From: Ureibacillus endophyticus
Lineage (GTDB): Bacteria > Bacillota > Bacilli > Bacillales_A > Planococcaceae
Length of the DNA stretch: 64,000 nucleotides
NCBI RefSeq assembly: GCF_003628435.1
Contig: NZ_RBZN01000017.1
Span: 1 to 64,000 of the forward strand
Direction: 5' to 3'
The translations under genes and the position numbers were made by a program. Positions 25,295 through 35,010 of this stretch are shown here, piece by piece (positions within the stretch are counted from its first letter, which is position 1; each line of letters begins with the position of its first letter). The notes under the pieces are model-generated. The model did no database searches and was not told the origin of the DNA. It saw only the letters and a list, made by a program, of their open reading frames with translations.

Positions 25295-28291
25295 TTATAT
25301 ATTCAATTGTAACAACTTTTTATTAAAGTATTGAGAAGCAGCTTCATAGACAAATGCTGTATCTGGTATGTTCTTATTGTTTCTTCTATATGAGCTTAGT
25401 CGATTGATGACAGAAGATAAACGTCTTTCGGTCGCTTGATCGATTTCAAAGCTTAATCCATAGGTGAAAATACAACTATCTACTTCTTCAAACCATTTGA
25501 TAGCGCCAGTAAGTTCAAAAATTTCGTTAAGAATTTGGCACTTAACACTGAATTTCATTTGGGTATTAACTGGAAGCTTTAATGTCGAAAGAATCTTCAC
25601 TCCCCCGATTCCGATATTATCGATGAGGATAGGAGATTTACCAACGTTTACTCCCTTCCCGTTTACTTCTACAATCGTCATTTCCCCTTCAATTGGAGCA
25701 GGAAATTGGAAACGATAGTACTTTCTCTTTTCCACTAATACGACTTTTGAATTATTCACTTCTGCTTTTAGATACCCTTGTTTTAACAGCTTTTCAAAGG
25801 TCTTTACCATCACTGGTTTCGAGTAGATATACCCTTGGACGAGATCGCAGCCATTTTGTTTCAAAAACGTAAATTGCTCTGATTTTTCTACCCCTTCAGC
25901 AACTACTTTCATCCCAAGTACTTTACTTAAATGCATCGCAGAAGAAATAATTCCTCTTTCAACCCCATCTTCATTCCCAATATGGTCAATAAAGATTTTA
26001 TCGATTTTAATCGTATTTGGTTTAAACTTACGTAATGAATCTAATGAGGCATATCCCGTTCCAAAATCATCAATGGCAAAGTTTATCCCTAATTCTTTTA
26101 ACCCTTCGATGGTTCTAATTACTTTCTTATCACTTTTTAGTAAGGAACCTTCTGTAATTTCAAATTCTAAATAGTGAGCAGGTACTTGATAAGCATCTAA
26201 TTGCTCTTTTACAAATTCTAAAAGACCTTTTTTAATGAAGCGGATTGGCGGGATATTAATCGAAATCGGACGTACTTCAAATTCTCTATCCATCCAATCT
26301 CGTAAATACATAATCACCTTTTGAATAACCCAATCTGTAATGTTATTAATCATATGATTTTCTTCCGCTAAAGGAATAAATTCGCCCGGTGACACCAATC
26401 CCCATTCTTTATGATTCCATCGAATTAACGCTTCGGCACCACAAATTTTTCCTACACTCGGGTCCACTTGCGGCTGAAAATATAATTCAAATTCTTCATT
26501 GAGTATAGCTTTTCTCATATCTCGGTCTAGGACATATTTTTTATAAGAAGAGATATCCGTTAAATGGGAAGACAGTTGATAATTATTTTTTCCTTCCTTT
26601 TTCGCTTTGTAAAGAGCTGTATGTGCATTTTCTAACAGCACTAACTTCTCTTTCCCTTCTTCCGGGAAAAACGTAATCCCAATACTTGTCGTAACATATA
26701 ATTCGTAATCTTGCACAATCAGCGGGTTTTCAAATTCACGGATAATGTTATCTGCGAGTTTATGAATATCTTGTTTACTAGAATAATGTTGAACAACCAT
26801 GATAAAGTCATTACTACTTAATCGTGACAGATAAACATCTTGAGAAACCATTGCACTCAATCGTTTACCAATTAACTTTAACGCCTCATCCCCGACATGG
26901 TACCCTAATGAATCATTAATAATATTAAAACGGTCTATATCAAAATATAACACTGCAAAAGCACTCTCTTCTTTACACAGTTTATCTAAATGATTATAGA
27001 GTGATTTTTGATTCGGTAAGTCCGTAAGCGCATCGTAGCTTGAATAATATGTAAGTTGTTCTTTCGTTTCCATCTCACCCGATATGTCTGTCACTAATCC
27101 AAAATAATTCGTGATGTTTCCGCGAACGTCCTTTCTAGGCACAATTTGTTCGAGAATCCATTTCGTCTCTCCTGCCCCATTGATGATTCGATAAACTACT
27201 TCGATACTTCTACCTTTAGAGAGCTCTTTAACTCCTTCTTCAATTGTCTTATAACAATCCGGTTGAATCATGTTGTACCAAAGATTTTTCTCTTCATAAA
27301 TTCTTTTTGCAGGGTAAGCTGTGATTTTTTCTAATGCTTTTGAAACATATTCAAATTTCCCATCAAATGATTTCTTCATCCATATGCCCGATGAAATATT
27401 GTCAAACATATAATAAAAGTTATCTTTTACTTTCGTAATTTGATTTTCTAATTCGATTTGATAGGTTTCATCTTTAATGATACCGATAATCTTATACGGT
27501 CGGTCCTCTTTAAAGAAGACTTCTGCATGTACTTTGATATAGCGAATATCCTGATTTTTACCATGATAAATACGGAAATGATTTACGAAGTTTTGCCCTT
27601 TTTCAATGGCATTATGTATTTTTTCATATGCATCTTCATAATCATGGGGATGGACTAATTTAAACGGGTCCTCCATTTTGACACAATCATCTTTGTTGAT
27701 ACCAAAAATATGATAGAAATAATCCGAGCAATATAATCGATCTTCTTCAATTAAATATTCCCAACTACCGATTTCGGTAATTTCTTGAGCAGAGTTTAAA
27801 TGTTTTTCGCTTAATGTTAACTTATTTTTTAACTGCACTTTTTCGGTAACATTAGCTGCGATTAAATAAACACCTTCCACTTGTCCCTCATGCTTAATTG
27901 GGATGAACGTAACAACCAAGAAGATGGATTGATTTGAATGTGTTTTAATTTCTATTTCATGTTTTTCCGTGTTCCCTTTTAATGTATTGTAAAAGGCAGA
28001 CTTAAGCTTTTTACAATGATCCTGTGATAACATTTTTGTTACTTCTTTTACATCTTGTATTGGAAGACCAAGTAATTCATGTATCTTTTTATAATCAATT
28101 GTGATGACTTCACTATCTTTCGAAAAGACAATCACAATATCAGGATGATATAAGGCTAGTGAAGAGTAATAATTAAATAACCTACTATTATTCTCTTCAT
28201 TTAAATTAGTGTTCATTGGTTGCTGAGAATCCTTCCTTAAAAACAACTCTTTCAATTTATTACTTTTTTTCGTAATCGATAAATCCCTCAT
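25295..28291 (-). CDS. PAS-GGDEF(degenerate)-EAL-PilZ protein, probable cyclic di-GMP phosphodiesterase
   Basis: 998 residues, soluble. About three PAS domains (45-410) precede a GGDEF domain in which the catalytic motif is degenerate (SRLSSNDFIMV), so no cyclase activity is expected. The EAL domain (about 585-835) keeps the catalytic set: EALIRW, NIPPIRF, EITEG, DDFGTGYASL, KIDK, AEGVE and QGY. The C-terminal part (about 855-965) resembles PilZ, with RKYYR for the RxxxR motif and DNIGIGG where DxSxxG is expected; the serine is replaced by isoleucine, so ligand binding is uncertain. The combination could couple c-di-GMP hydrolysis to its own sensing. Confidence 0.92.
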   Translation of the reverse strand: MRDLSITKKSNKLKELFLRKDSQQPMNTNLNEENNSRLFNYYSSLALYHPDIVIVFSKDSEVITIDYKKIHELLGLPIQDVKEVTKMLSQDHCKKLKSAFYNTLKGNTEKHEIEIKTHSNQSIFLVVTFIPIKHEGQVEGVYLIAANVTEKVQLKNKLTLSEKHLNSAQEITEIGSWEYLIEEDRLYCSDYFYHIFGINKDDCVKMEDPFKLVHPHDYEDAYEKIHNAIEKGQNFVNHFRIYHGKNQDIRYIKVHAEVFFKEDRPYKIIGIIKDETYQIELENQITKVKDNFYYMFDNISSGIWMKKSFDGKFEYVSKALEKITAYPAKRIYEEKNLWYNMIQPDCYKTIEEGVKELSKGRSIEVVYRIINGAGETKWILEQIVPRKDVRGNITNYFGLVTDISGEMETKEQLTYYSSYDALTDLPNQKSLYNHLDKLCKEESAFAVLYFDIDRFNIINDSLGYHVGDEALKLIGKRLSAMVSQDVYLSRLSSNDFIMVVQHYSSKQDIHKLADNIIREFENPLIVQDYELYVTTSIGITFFPEEGKEKLVLLENAHTALYKAKKEGKNNYQLSSHLTDISSYKKYVLDRDMRKAILNEEFELYFQPQVDPSVGKICGAEALIRWNHKEWGLVSPGEFIPLAEENHMINNITDWVIQKVIMYLRDWMDREFEVRPISINIPPIRFIKKGLLEFVKEQLDAYQVPAHYLEFEITEGSLLKSDKKVIRTIEGLKELGINFAIDDFGTGYASLDSLRKFKPNTIKIDKIFIDHIGNEDGVERGIISSAMHLSKVLGMKVVAEGVEKSEQFTFLKQNGCDLVQGYIYSKPVMVKTFEKLLKQGYLKAEVNNSKVVLVEKRKYYRFQFPAPIEGEMTIVEVNGKGVNVGKSPILIDNIGIGGVKILSTLKLPVNTQMKFSVKCQILNEIFELTGAIKWFEEVDSCIFTYGLSFEIDQATERRLSSVINRLSSYRRNNKNIPDTAFVYEAASQYFNKKLLQLNI

Positions 28292-28556
28292 AATATTGCC
28301 TCCCTATTTTCGTTTCAAAATAGAGGTATTTGTATAAATCTTATTATAAAACGTATCCTTTTCAATTTTATGTATACCTCCCGAAATGCAGAGATAGACG
28401 TCTGACATGTCCTGTACACCTTCTGAAATAACCACAGAAAAATATCATTTATTTGCGATTCATTAACTAAAAAGTCATGATTTCTTATAGGATTTTAGAA
28501 TCTAATAAACTTCTATAAATTGTAAATAGTTTAGGAATATTTTATCTATTCCTATC

Positions 28557-28586
28557 AAAAAAAAGACTAGTGAATATTCACTAGCC
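28557..28586 (-). terminator. Terminator of the kinase gene
   Basis: The palindrome CTAGTGAATATTCACTAG is followed on the minus strand by TCTTTTTTTT. Confidence 0.85.
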
Positions 28587-28588
28587 CT

Positions 28589-30211
28589 TTAATTTAGTGG
28601 TAATTTAATTGTAAATGCACTTCCTACACCTATTTTGCTGCTTACCGTTAAACTTCCACCTAATTCATTTATGATTTGTTTGGAAAGTGATAACCCAATG
28701 CCACTTCCTTCAATTGATGGATTATTTGAAGACGATCGGTAAAAAGTTTTAAAAATTTCACTTAACTCGTTCTCTTCAATTCCAATTCCAGTATCTTGAA
28801 ATTCTATCATTACAGCTTCTTCTAACACTTTTGTAAAAATCCGTATTGAACCATCGCTATTATTATATTTAATGGCATTTATTAATAAATTATTGAACAC
28901 TTGTTTTAATCTTTTTGAATCCGTAAAAATGCTTAATTCTTTTTGTTTGAAAAATTCGATTGTAATCCTTTTACACTTCGAGAAATATGTAGCATCGCGA
29001 ATACACTCATCTATCAATGAATTGATATCAACCTTCTTCAAATCGAATGTTAGTGATACATTATCATACCGGACAAAATCTAACATATCGTCAAACATTC
29101 TTTTTAATTGCTTCCCTGCATTTAACATTTTCTCAAGTTGATTTTGTTGAGTTGCTGTTAAATTTTTGTCTTGTGATGTAAGTAGTAATTGATTGTACCC
29201 CATAATTGAATTAAGTGGCGTCCGTAATTCATGACTCATTAGCAATAAAAAGTTCGATTTTGCATTGTTAGCTTTATCTGCTCGTTCTTTTTCAAATAGC
29301 AATTGTTGATTAGTTTTAATTAGTTCCTTATTCGTTTCTTTTAAATTCGAAATTAATAAAACTCTTTCAAGGGTTATTGCGATGCGTTCGCATATTTCAC
29401 TGATTAATAAAATTTCATCGGCTGAAAACGTGGATCGTTTACTGGAACCAAAAGATAATGTGCCGAGAAGTTTCCCGTGAGCAAGTAATGGATAACAGAT
29501 ATAAGCCTTTAATCCCATGCTTTTAATAACCTGAGCTTTAGGATCAGTGGATGTTTGTACATGTTCAAGAATCAATTTTTGCTTGGTCTCTGCAACTGTT
29601 CCACAACCTTCTTCACCCAATTGGAGAATTTCAATGGATTTCATCTTCTCGGGGGGAACTCCATGATAATTCAATAACCGAATTTGTTTACTAGAACAAT
29701 CTAAAATATAATTCGTATAAAAATCAACATCTAGCAGTGATGAAAGACTTTCAAAAAGGGAGTCTAATATTTGTTTTGGTTCATTAAACTCCAAAATTTT
29801 TTCAGAAATCTCGCTTAAAATTGATAGTTTCTGGTCATTTTCTTCAATAATGCCGTTCACTTGCGCATGCTTTGTATTATCTTTGAAAAATAAAATATAT
29901 TTGTTATTAGTAGGATAGATTTTAACTTCAATCGTCAAAAAGTTATTTATTTGAACTTCAAATGTAGAAGCAGTTACCATGTCAAACTTCACTTCTTTAA
30001 TAATCTGATCCATTAGTGAATGAAAAAAAATAGTAAAATTTTCTTTTTTAGCGCCCATTTTCGAAGAACAAAAAAATTTGTACAACTCTGCAAATGTATT
30101 ATTCGTGATACTTGATTCTAAAATTTCTAACGTTTCACGATTAACAATCATATAACTCTCATTTAAGGGTTTTACTTCAGTAGCTTGAAATTCTAATGAC
30201 AAAGCACTCAT
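28589..30211 (-). CDS. Cytosolic GAF-domain sensor histidine kinase
   Basis: 540 residues without membrane segments. A PAS-like N-terminal part is followed by a GAF domain (about 135-285) and a helical linker. The HisKA box MSHELRTPLNSIMGY places the phosphoacceptor at H327, and the ATPase domain has N (NNLLINAIKYN), G1 (DTGIGIEENEL) and G2 (GSGIGLSLSKQ) boxes. It starts 16 bases after the LytTR regulator and forms a two-component pair with it. Pairing a HisKA-type kinase with a LytTR regulator is uncommon, since LytTR regulators usually pair with HPK10-type (LytS/AgrC) kinases. Confidence 0.92.
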   Translation of the reverse strand: MSALSLEFQATEVKPLNESYMIVNRETLEILESSITNNTFAELYKFFCSSKMGAKKENFTIFFHSLMDQIIKEVKFDMVTASTFEVQINNFLTIEVKIYPTNNKYILFFKDNTKHAQVNGIIEENDQKLSILSEISEKILEFNEPKQILDSLFESLSSLLDVDFYTNYILDCSSKQIRLLNYHGVPPEKMKSIEILQLGEEGCGTVAETKQKLILEHVQTSTDPKAQVIKSMGLKAYICYPLLAHGKLLGTLSFGSSKRSTFSADEILLISEICERIAITLERVLLISNLKETNKELIKTNQQLLFEKERADKANNAKSNFLLLMSHELRTPLNSIMGYNQLLLTSQDKNLTATQQNQLEKMLNAGKQLKRMFDDMLDFVRYDNVSLTFDLKKVDINSLIDECIRDATYFSKCKRITIEFFKQKELSIFTDSKRLKQVFNNLLINAIKYNNSDGSIRIFTKVLEEAVMIEFQDTGIGIEENELSEIFKTFYRSSSNNPSIEGSGIGLSLSKQIINELGGSLTVSSKIGVGSAFTIKLPLN

Positions 30212-30227
30212 CCTATCAAAGGTATTT

Positions 30228-30953
30228 TTAGTTACCTAAAATTCTAGTTTCCAATTCCTTTATTTTCAGCTTGGACACATGGGCTGGTTCATCGATTCCG
30301 TCAAAATATGCAAGAAATGTTTCGTAATCCTGAACAATACTTGAGATTTTGTCGATATTCACGATATTCGATCGGTGAGCCATAAAGAAATTGCTGTCTA
30401 AACGCCTAGATAGTTCTATTAGATTTTCATTTGTTTCAATCCTTCGACCGCATAAGTGGATAATGCACTTTTTCCCTTGTTTTTCAACAAAAAAAATATC
30501 TTCCATTGGAATTAAATGGAGGATGCCGTTTGTTTTAATTTTTAATTTTTTCGTACCTTGAGGATTTCTTTCAATATTTTCGAGTTCCAGACAATTTTTC
30601 ACCTTTTCTAATGCTTGAAATACTCTAACACCCTCGATCGGTTTTACAATATAATCAATTGCAGACTCCGCAAACGCTTCCACAGCAAATTCATCATAAC
30701 CAGTAATAAATATCACTTTTATATCCGATTTAATACTTTTACATTTTTTAATCGCTTCCATCCCATTTAGCTTTGGCATATTAATGTCTGCAATAATTAA
30801 GGCAGGATCATCTAAAATGACTTGGTCTATTAATTCCTCACCATTTGTACAAGTTGCAATTACTTCAAAACTGGGGTGTCTTTCTATAAACGCTACAATG
30901 ATTTCTAAAGAATCTGGATGATCTTCAGCTACGATTGTTTTTATTCGTTCCAA
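30228..30953 (-). CDS. LytTR-family response regulator
   Basis: 241 residues. The receiver has the acidic pair ED (10-11), the phosphoacceptor D56 in IIADINMPKLNG, T/S near FITGYDEFA and K in DYIVKPIEG. The C-terminal LytTR DNA-binding domain (about 140-240) includes IFFVEKQGKKCIIH and FFMAHRSNIVNIDKI. LytTR proteins bind paired 9-10-bp direct repeats. I choose TTG at 30953, 6 bases after GAGGTG; a GTG three codons upstream is part of that site. Target genes are not identifiable. Confidence 0.92.
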   Translation of the reverse strand: MERIKTIVAEDHPDSLEIIVAFIERHPSFEVIATCTNGEELIDQVILDDPALIIADINMPKLNGMEAIKKCKSIKSDIKVIFITGYDEFAVEAFAESAIDYIVKPIEGVRVFQALEKVKNCLELENIERNPQGTKKLKIKTNGILHLIPMEDIFFVEKQGKKCIIHLCGRRIETNENLIELSRRLDSNFFMAHRSNIVNIDKISSIVQDYETFLAYFDGIDEPAHVSKLKIKELETRILGN

Positions 30954-31485
30954 AAGTGTCACCTCACTTCACTAGTCTCTTTCGCCATTCAATTTTCTGA
31001 AAAACAATCAGTTTACAAAATACATAATTTATAAGCACGTTATTATCTCATATTTTCAATTGAGTTTTCTATGTAAATTCTTAGATGGTTTTCGGATGAA
31101 TTAACAATACTTACAAAAATTAACATTAGAAGGGCGCAAAAAATCGCTGTCGTTGATAAGACATACCAAATAATCCCGCGCAACCTCAATGTTTGTTCAT
31201 ATTATTTAATCCTGCATACCAGATAATTCAATATCCGTAATAAAAAGAACATTACATACCCTACTAATATACTTCAGATTTGTCAAGTAAGTAACTTCCA
31301 TTTTAAAACCTGATACCCATGTTTCGAACCTATCAAATGATATTTCAAAAGGGAAAAAGGACATTTCGAGACTTAACGTAAATTTTTATTGACAAAATCA
31401 AAAATTGTTATCTAAATTTCTATATTTAATTAAACTGATGCATAAATATAAGAAAAATTACCTAAATACCACTACCTTTGTACTA
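30954..31485. other. Intergenic region without a supported gene
   Basis: About 530 AT-rich bases between the start of the response-regulator gene and the terminator of the FMN reductase gene. Both strands are full of stops. Only promoter-like AT tracts are visible; I cannot assign a regulatory RNA. Confidence 0.5.
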
Positions 31486-31519
31486 ATGAAAAAACCTTGA
31501 TGAAGAGAATCATCAAGGT
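31486..31519 (-). terminator. Terminator of the oxidoreductase operon
   Basis: ACCTTGATGA and TCATCAAGGT form a 10-bp stem followed by TTTTTTC on the minus strand. Confidence 0.93.
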
Positions 31520-31526
31520 CAAATAA

Positions 31527-32063
31527 TTATCGAATTGTTTTTAATGCTGTTGCCCAAGGAATGACTTGGTCTAACATATCGTTTACTGATTTTTCTTGAT
31601 GTTCGCTTGGTTTGAACACATTGCCGTTTTCAAAATCCGTAAATAGGGATAATGCTGGATGTACGCGAACGTCTGCTACTAATAATTCACCTAAAATGCC
31701 ACGTAAATGTTCCGCCGCACGAGCTCCACCAACTGAACCGTACGATACAATACCCGCAGCTTTGTTATTCCACTCTTCACGAAGTAAATCCAATGCATTT
31801 TTTAACGCGCCCGTAATGGAATGGTTGTATTCTTGAACGATGAATACAAACCCGTCACAAGCATTTACTTTTTCTGACCAAGCAGCTACGCCAGAATTGT
31901 CTGCCCCTGGTTCACCTAAAAAAGGAAGTTTGAAATCTGCAATATCAATGATTTCGTATTCTGCATCTCCACGTTTATCGGCAAGTTCCTTTACCCATTT
32001 TCCTACTTGTGGACTTACTCTTCCTTCACGTGTTGAACCCAAAATAATCCCAATTTTCATCAT
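31527..32063 (-). CDS. NADPH-dependent FMN reductase (azoreductase-like)
   Basis: 178 residues of flavodoxin-like fold: MKIGIILGSTREGRVSP is the FMN phosphate loop, followed by VQEYNHSITGALKNALD and GSVGGARAAEHLR. The ATG at 32063 has a strong GGAGG 8 bases upstream. The same frame is open upstream to an ATG at 32123 that overlaps the preceding stop (TAATG), adding a 20-residue segment MGFWDKLFGGKQKQNLEEKI not typical of this family; that longer form may be a coupled leader or a fusion. Last gene of a four-gene operon. Likely reduces quinones, azo or nitro compounds. Confidence 0.88.
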   Translation of the reverse strand: MMKIGIILGSTREGRVSPQVGKWVKELADKRGDAEYEIIDIADFKLPFLGEPGADNSGVAAWSEKVNACDGFVFIVQEYNHSITGALKNALDLLREEWNNKAAGIVSYGSVGGARAAEHLRGILGELLVADVRVHPALSLFTDFENGNVFKPSEHQEKSVNDMLDQVIPWATALKTIR

Positions 32064-32122
32064 TATTTTTTCCTCCAAATTTTGTTTTTGCTTACCGCCG
32101 AATAGTTTATCCCAAAAGCCCA

Positions 32123-32761
32123 TTATTCTGCCTCGCCAACAACCGTAAATCTTTGGTTTAGATGTTGAGGGTTCTCAATTTCATCAACGACTGCAATGGC
32201 ATAGTCTGCATAGCTGATATAACTGTCCCCTTTTGAATTGACGAGCAGTTGATCTTTTCCTAATTGATATGAACCTGTTCTTTTTCCTTCCGCATCAAAT
32301 ACAGCAGGGGGGCTAATAAATGTCCATTTCAGGTCTGTTGTTTGACGTAATTCTTCTAAGTTGCGACCTTGCCCACTTGCGGTTGGTTTTACGAAATCCG
32401 GGAAATCTGGTGTATCAATTACCTTAATTGTTTTGTTTTTATCGACATAAAGACTTCCTGCACCACCAACAACGATGAGTCTAGTGTTCGTTCCGCGTAG
32501 TGCTTCAATTAAAGTGTGTCCTGCATCGACATGTGCTTGCTCTTCTCCAAGGGGCGCACCGAATGCATTGACCACCACATCAAATTGATTCAAATCTTCA
32601 GTTTTCAAATCAAACACGTTTTTTTCTATTACCGGAACATTTTTTTCCGCTAGTTTTGATGCATCTCTTACAATTGCTGTCACTTCATGTCCGCGGCTAA
32701 CCGCTTCTTTTAAAATCAAACTTCCTGCTTTCCCACTTGCTCCTACAATCCCGATTTTCAT
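32123..32761 (-). CDS. NAD(P)H-binding SDR-like oxidoreductase (YwnB-like)
   Basis: 212 residues of an atypical short-chain dehydrogenase fold. MKIGIVGASGKAGSLILKEA is the glycine-rich NAD(P) loop, NAFGAP and VVGGAGSLYVD are conserved core segments, and a Tyr-Lys catalytic pair is not evident, as in NmrA/flavin-reductase-like relatives. It starts 12 bases after the LLM gene and is cotranscribed. Substrate unknown; operon context suggests quinone or electrophile handling. Confidence 0.88.
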   Translation of the reverse strand: MKIGIVGASGKAGSLILKEAVSRGHEVTAIVRDASKLAEKNVPVIEKNVFDLKTEDLNQFDVVVNAFGAPLGEEQAHVDAGHTLIEALRGTNTRLIVVGGAGSLYVDKNKTIKVIDTPDFPDFVKPTASGQGRNLEELRQTTDLKWTFISPPAVFDAEGKRTGSYQLGKDQLLVNSKGDSYISYADYAIAVVDEIENPQHLNQRFTVVGEAE

Positions 32762-32773
32762 TTCAATTTCCTC

Positions 32774-33814
32774 CTAACGTAATGCTTTATGAATTTGTGG
32801 CACTACTTTCGTTGCCAATAACTCAATATTCTGTGCTACCTTTTCAAAAGGTAATCCGCCAATATCGACTTGCGCTAAAAAACGTGTATGGCCAAATAAT
32901 TCGTGCTGGTGTAACACTTTTTCAACTATTTGTTCTGGACTTCCTACGAATAATGCGGTTTCTGGACTAGCCATTTGTTCAAAATCTACTTTTGACATTC
33001 TCGTACCAAAGCCACGTTGACGATTGACATAGTGCCAATAATTCGAATAATACGGATAAAACTCATCTTTCGCTTGTTGCGTTGTCTCAGCGATATACGT
33101 ATGACCTGTGACCCCCACTTTCAAGCTTTGTGGCGAATGCCCTGCTTCAATACCTGCTTGTCGGTACAAATCCACAAGGGGTTTGAAACGATTCGGGTCG
33201 CCACCTAATATTGCTAAAGCCATCCCGACTCCAAATTTCCCAGCACGTATTGCGCTCTCAGGAGTACCACCCACACCAATCCATAGTGGAAGTTGTTCCA
33301 ATGGTCGTGGAGAAATTTCGGCATCCTTTAATGAAGAACGATACTTCCCTGACCACGTAACGGTATCCTGTTGATTAAGTTGTAAAAGTAACTCCATATG
33401 TTCAGTAAAGAGTTCATCATAATCGTTCGTGCTATACCCAAACAGAGGGAATGATTCGATAAAGGCACCACGACCCGCTAATATCTCAGCTCGACCGTTT
33501 GAAAGTAGATCCAATGTCGCAAAATCTTCAAATAGACGTACGGGATCCAGTGTACTTAACACACTCGTGGCACTCGTTAGCTTAATCTGGTTTGTCTCTC
33601 TCGCAATCGCTGCCAACACAACGGCTGGGGATGAAACAGCATAATCTAATCGATGATGCTCACCTACCCCAAAAACATCAAGACCGGCTTCATCTGCGAG
33701 TTTTGCAGCCTTTATGATGTCATCTAATCGTTGTTTGGCACTAACTGTATGACCTGTTAGCGGATCAGGTCCTATGTCTGCCAAGGTGTAAATCCCTATT
33801 TCAAAGCCACTCAT
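32774..33814 (-). CDS. LLM-class flavin-dependent oxidoreductase
   Basis: 346 residues of the bacterial-luciferase-like TIM barrel. FGVGEHHRLDYAVSSPAVVLAAIA, the STLDPVRLFEDFATLDLLSNGRAEILAGRG core (read in two parts) and LWIGVGGTPESAIRAGKFG are standard. Such enzymes are FMN or F420 dependent mono-oxygenases; the genus-level relatives are FMN-type. It starts 9 bases after the dioxygenase-like gene. Its substrate is unknown. Confidence 0.92.
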   Translation of the reverse strand: MSGFEIGIYTLADIGPDPLTGHTVSAKQRLDDIIKAAKLADEAGLDVFGVGEHHRLDYAVSSPAVVLAAIARETNQIKLTSATSVLSTLDPVRLFEDFATLDLLSNGRAEILAGRGAFIESFPLFGYSTNDYDELFTEHMELLLQLNQQDTVTWSGKYRSSLKDAEISPRPLEQLPLWIGVGGTPESAIRAGKFGVGMALAILGGDPNRFKPLVDLYRQAGIEAGHSPQSLKVGVTGHTYIAETTQQAKDEFYPYYSNYWHYVNRQRGFGTRMSKVDFEQMASPETALFVGSPEQIVEKVLHQHELFGHTRFLAQVDIGGLPFEKVAQNIELLATKVVPQIHKALR

Positions 33815-33823
33815 TGTGTCCTC

Positions 33824-34672
33824 CTAAACAGTTAGTACAATCACATTTCCTGAAGGGTCTTCCGTTGTTAGTTGATAATTATCTTCTGTAACTTGGTAGC
33901 CGAGTTTCTCTAAGTTTTCAATGACTTGTTGGCGTGCTTCCTCATCTGCGTACACCAGTGTGTAATAGACCAGACCGACACTATTTTTCGGAGGTTTTGG
34001 TGCACCAACCCCATTCCACACATTCACACCGATGTGGTGATGATATTTATTAGAAGAAAGGAAAAGTGCCTGCCCGCGGAAACGGTTCACCACATCAAAT
34101 CCAAGACCTTTCACAAAAAATTCCTCTGTTTTTTCTATTTCCGCAACGTGTAAATGAATGTGCCCCATAACGGTATTTTCCGGCATTCCTCTCCATTTAG
34201 TTGGTGTGACACTTGTTAGCAAGCGTTCAAAGTTTAACGGATCGATGGTCATCTCTACTTCTTCGCCACTCCAAGTCCATTTTGATGGGTCGCGGTCGAT
34301 ATAAATTTCAATTTCGTTGCCGTCTGGATCGTGCAGATATAATGCTTCACTGACTAGATGATCCGATGAACCGAAGCGAATGCCGTTTTCCACTAAGTGA
34401 ACAACGATATTTGCTAAATCTGATTTTTCAGGTAAAAGAATAGCAAAATGATAAAGTCCAGTTGTTCTTCCTTGTTTCGGAATGACATTATCCGGTTGTT
34501 CTAGCGACAAAAAACTTGTTTTGCCATCTGTTGTTAGCTCTACGGTTGTAGCAGTTTGTTCTAAAATTTTAAAACCTAGAATATCTCGATAAAATTTTAT
34601 GGCCCTTTGTAAATCAGTCACTTTTACTTTCACGTGCCCGATAAATGTAGTTGGTTTTGTGTGGAATCCCAT
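33824..34672 (-). CDS. Two-domain VOC-family ring-cleavage dioxygenase-like protein
   Basis: 282 residues with two VOC modules. FIGHVKVKVTDLQRAIKFY and DPDGNEIEIYID define the first; VMGHIHLHVAEI and HHIGVNVWNG the second. This is the plan of CatE/MhqE-type extradiol dioxygenases. The final segment DPSGNVIVLTV has Val where extradiol enzymes usually carry the Glu metal ligand, so catalysis should be tested rather than assumed. I chose the ATG at 34672 after AGGAGG; an in-frame ATG 23 codons upstream lacks a site. First gene of the operon. Confidence 0.88.
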   Translation of the reverse strand: MGFHTKPTTFIGHVKVKVTDLQRAIKFYRDILGFKILEQTATTVELTTDGKTSFLSLEQPDNVIPKQGRTTGLYHFAILLPEKSDLANIVVHLVENGIRFGSSDHLVSEALYLHDPDGNEIEIYIDRDPSKWTWSGEEVEMTIDPLNFERLLTSVTPTKWRGMPENTVMGHIHLHVAEIEKTEEFFVKGLGFDVVNRFRGQALFLSSNKYHHHIGVNVWNGVGAPKPPKNSVGLVYYTLVYADEEARQQVIENLEKLGYQVTEDNYQLTTEDPSGNVIVLTV

Positions 34673-34891
34673 TTTGACCCTCCTAATTTTTTTCGTTAAA
34701 AGAAATTTTTGATTAAATTCGAAAATGAAATAAATCAGCATGGCAAGTAGTACAAAATCCAGTTTGTATCCTGTATTTGAAATGCCTCCTTGGATTCAAA
34801 TATCATGTAAAAAATGTAAGTCTCAAAACTACTCTTAAATAAGTTTTCCTATTTCGTTGCTGTTCATTTATTTTTCATCCTCAGTTATCAC

Positions 34892-34904
34892 TTACTTTAT
34901 GTAA
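34892..34904. promoter_or_regulatory. Probable HxlR-family operator
   Basis: TTACTTTATGTAA is an inverted repeat (TTAC-N5-GTAA) midway in the divergent region between the operon and hxlR. The half-site GTAAC recurs at 34918-34923, 34936-34941 and 34955-34959. YodB-type HxlR regulators bind inverted repeats of this kind over their own and target promoters. Confidence 0.6.
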
Positions 34905-35010
34905 CCTAGTTTATTTGTGTAACTTATTTTTGTCAAGTAACTAAATTCTATTTTGTAACTTATTTATTTCTCTATGGTATTATAGAAGTAAGTGAGGTGT
35001 AGGAAATCCT

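Noticed and set aside
25295-28291. Second active diguanylate cyclase
   Set aside because: The GGDEF motif is SSNDF, which lacks the residues needed for catalysis.
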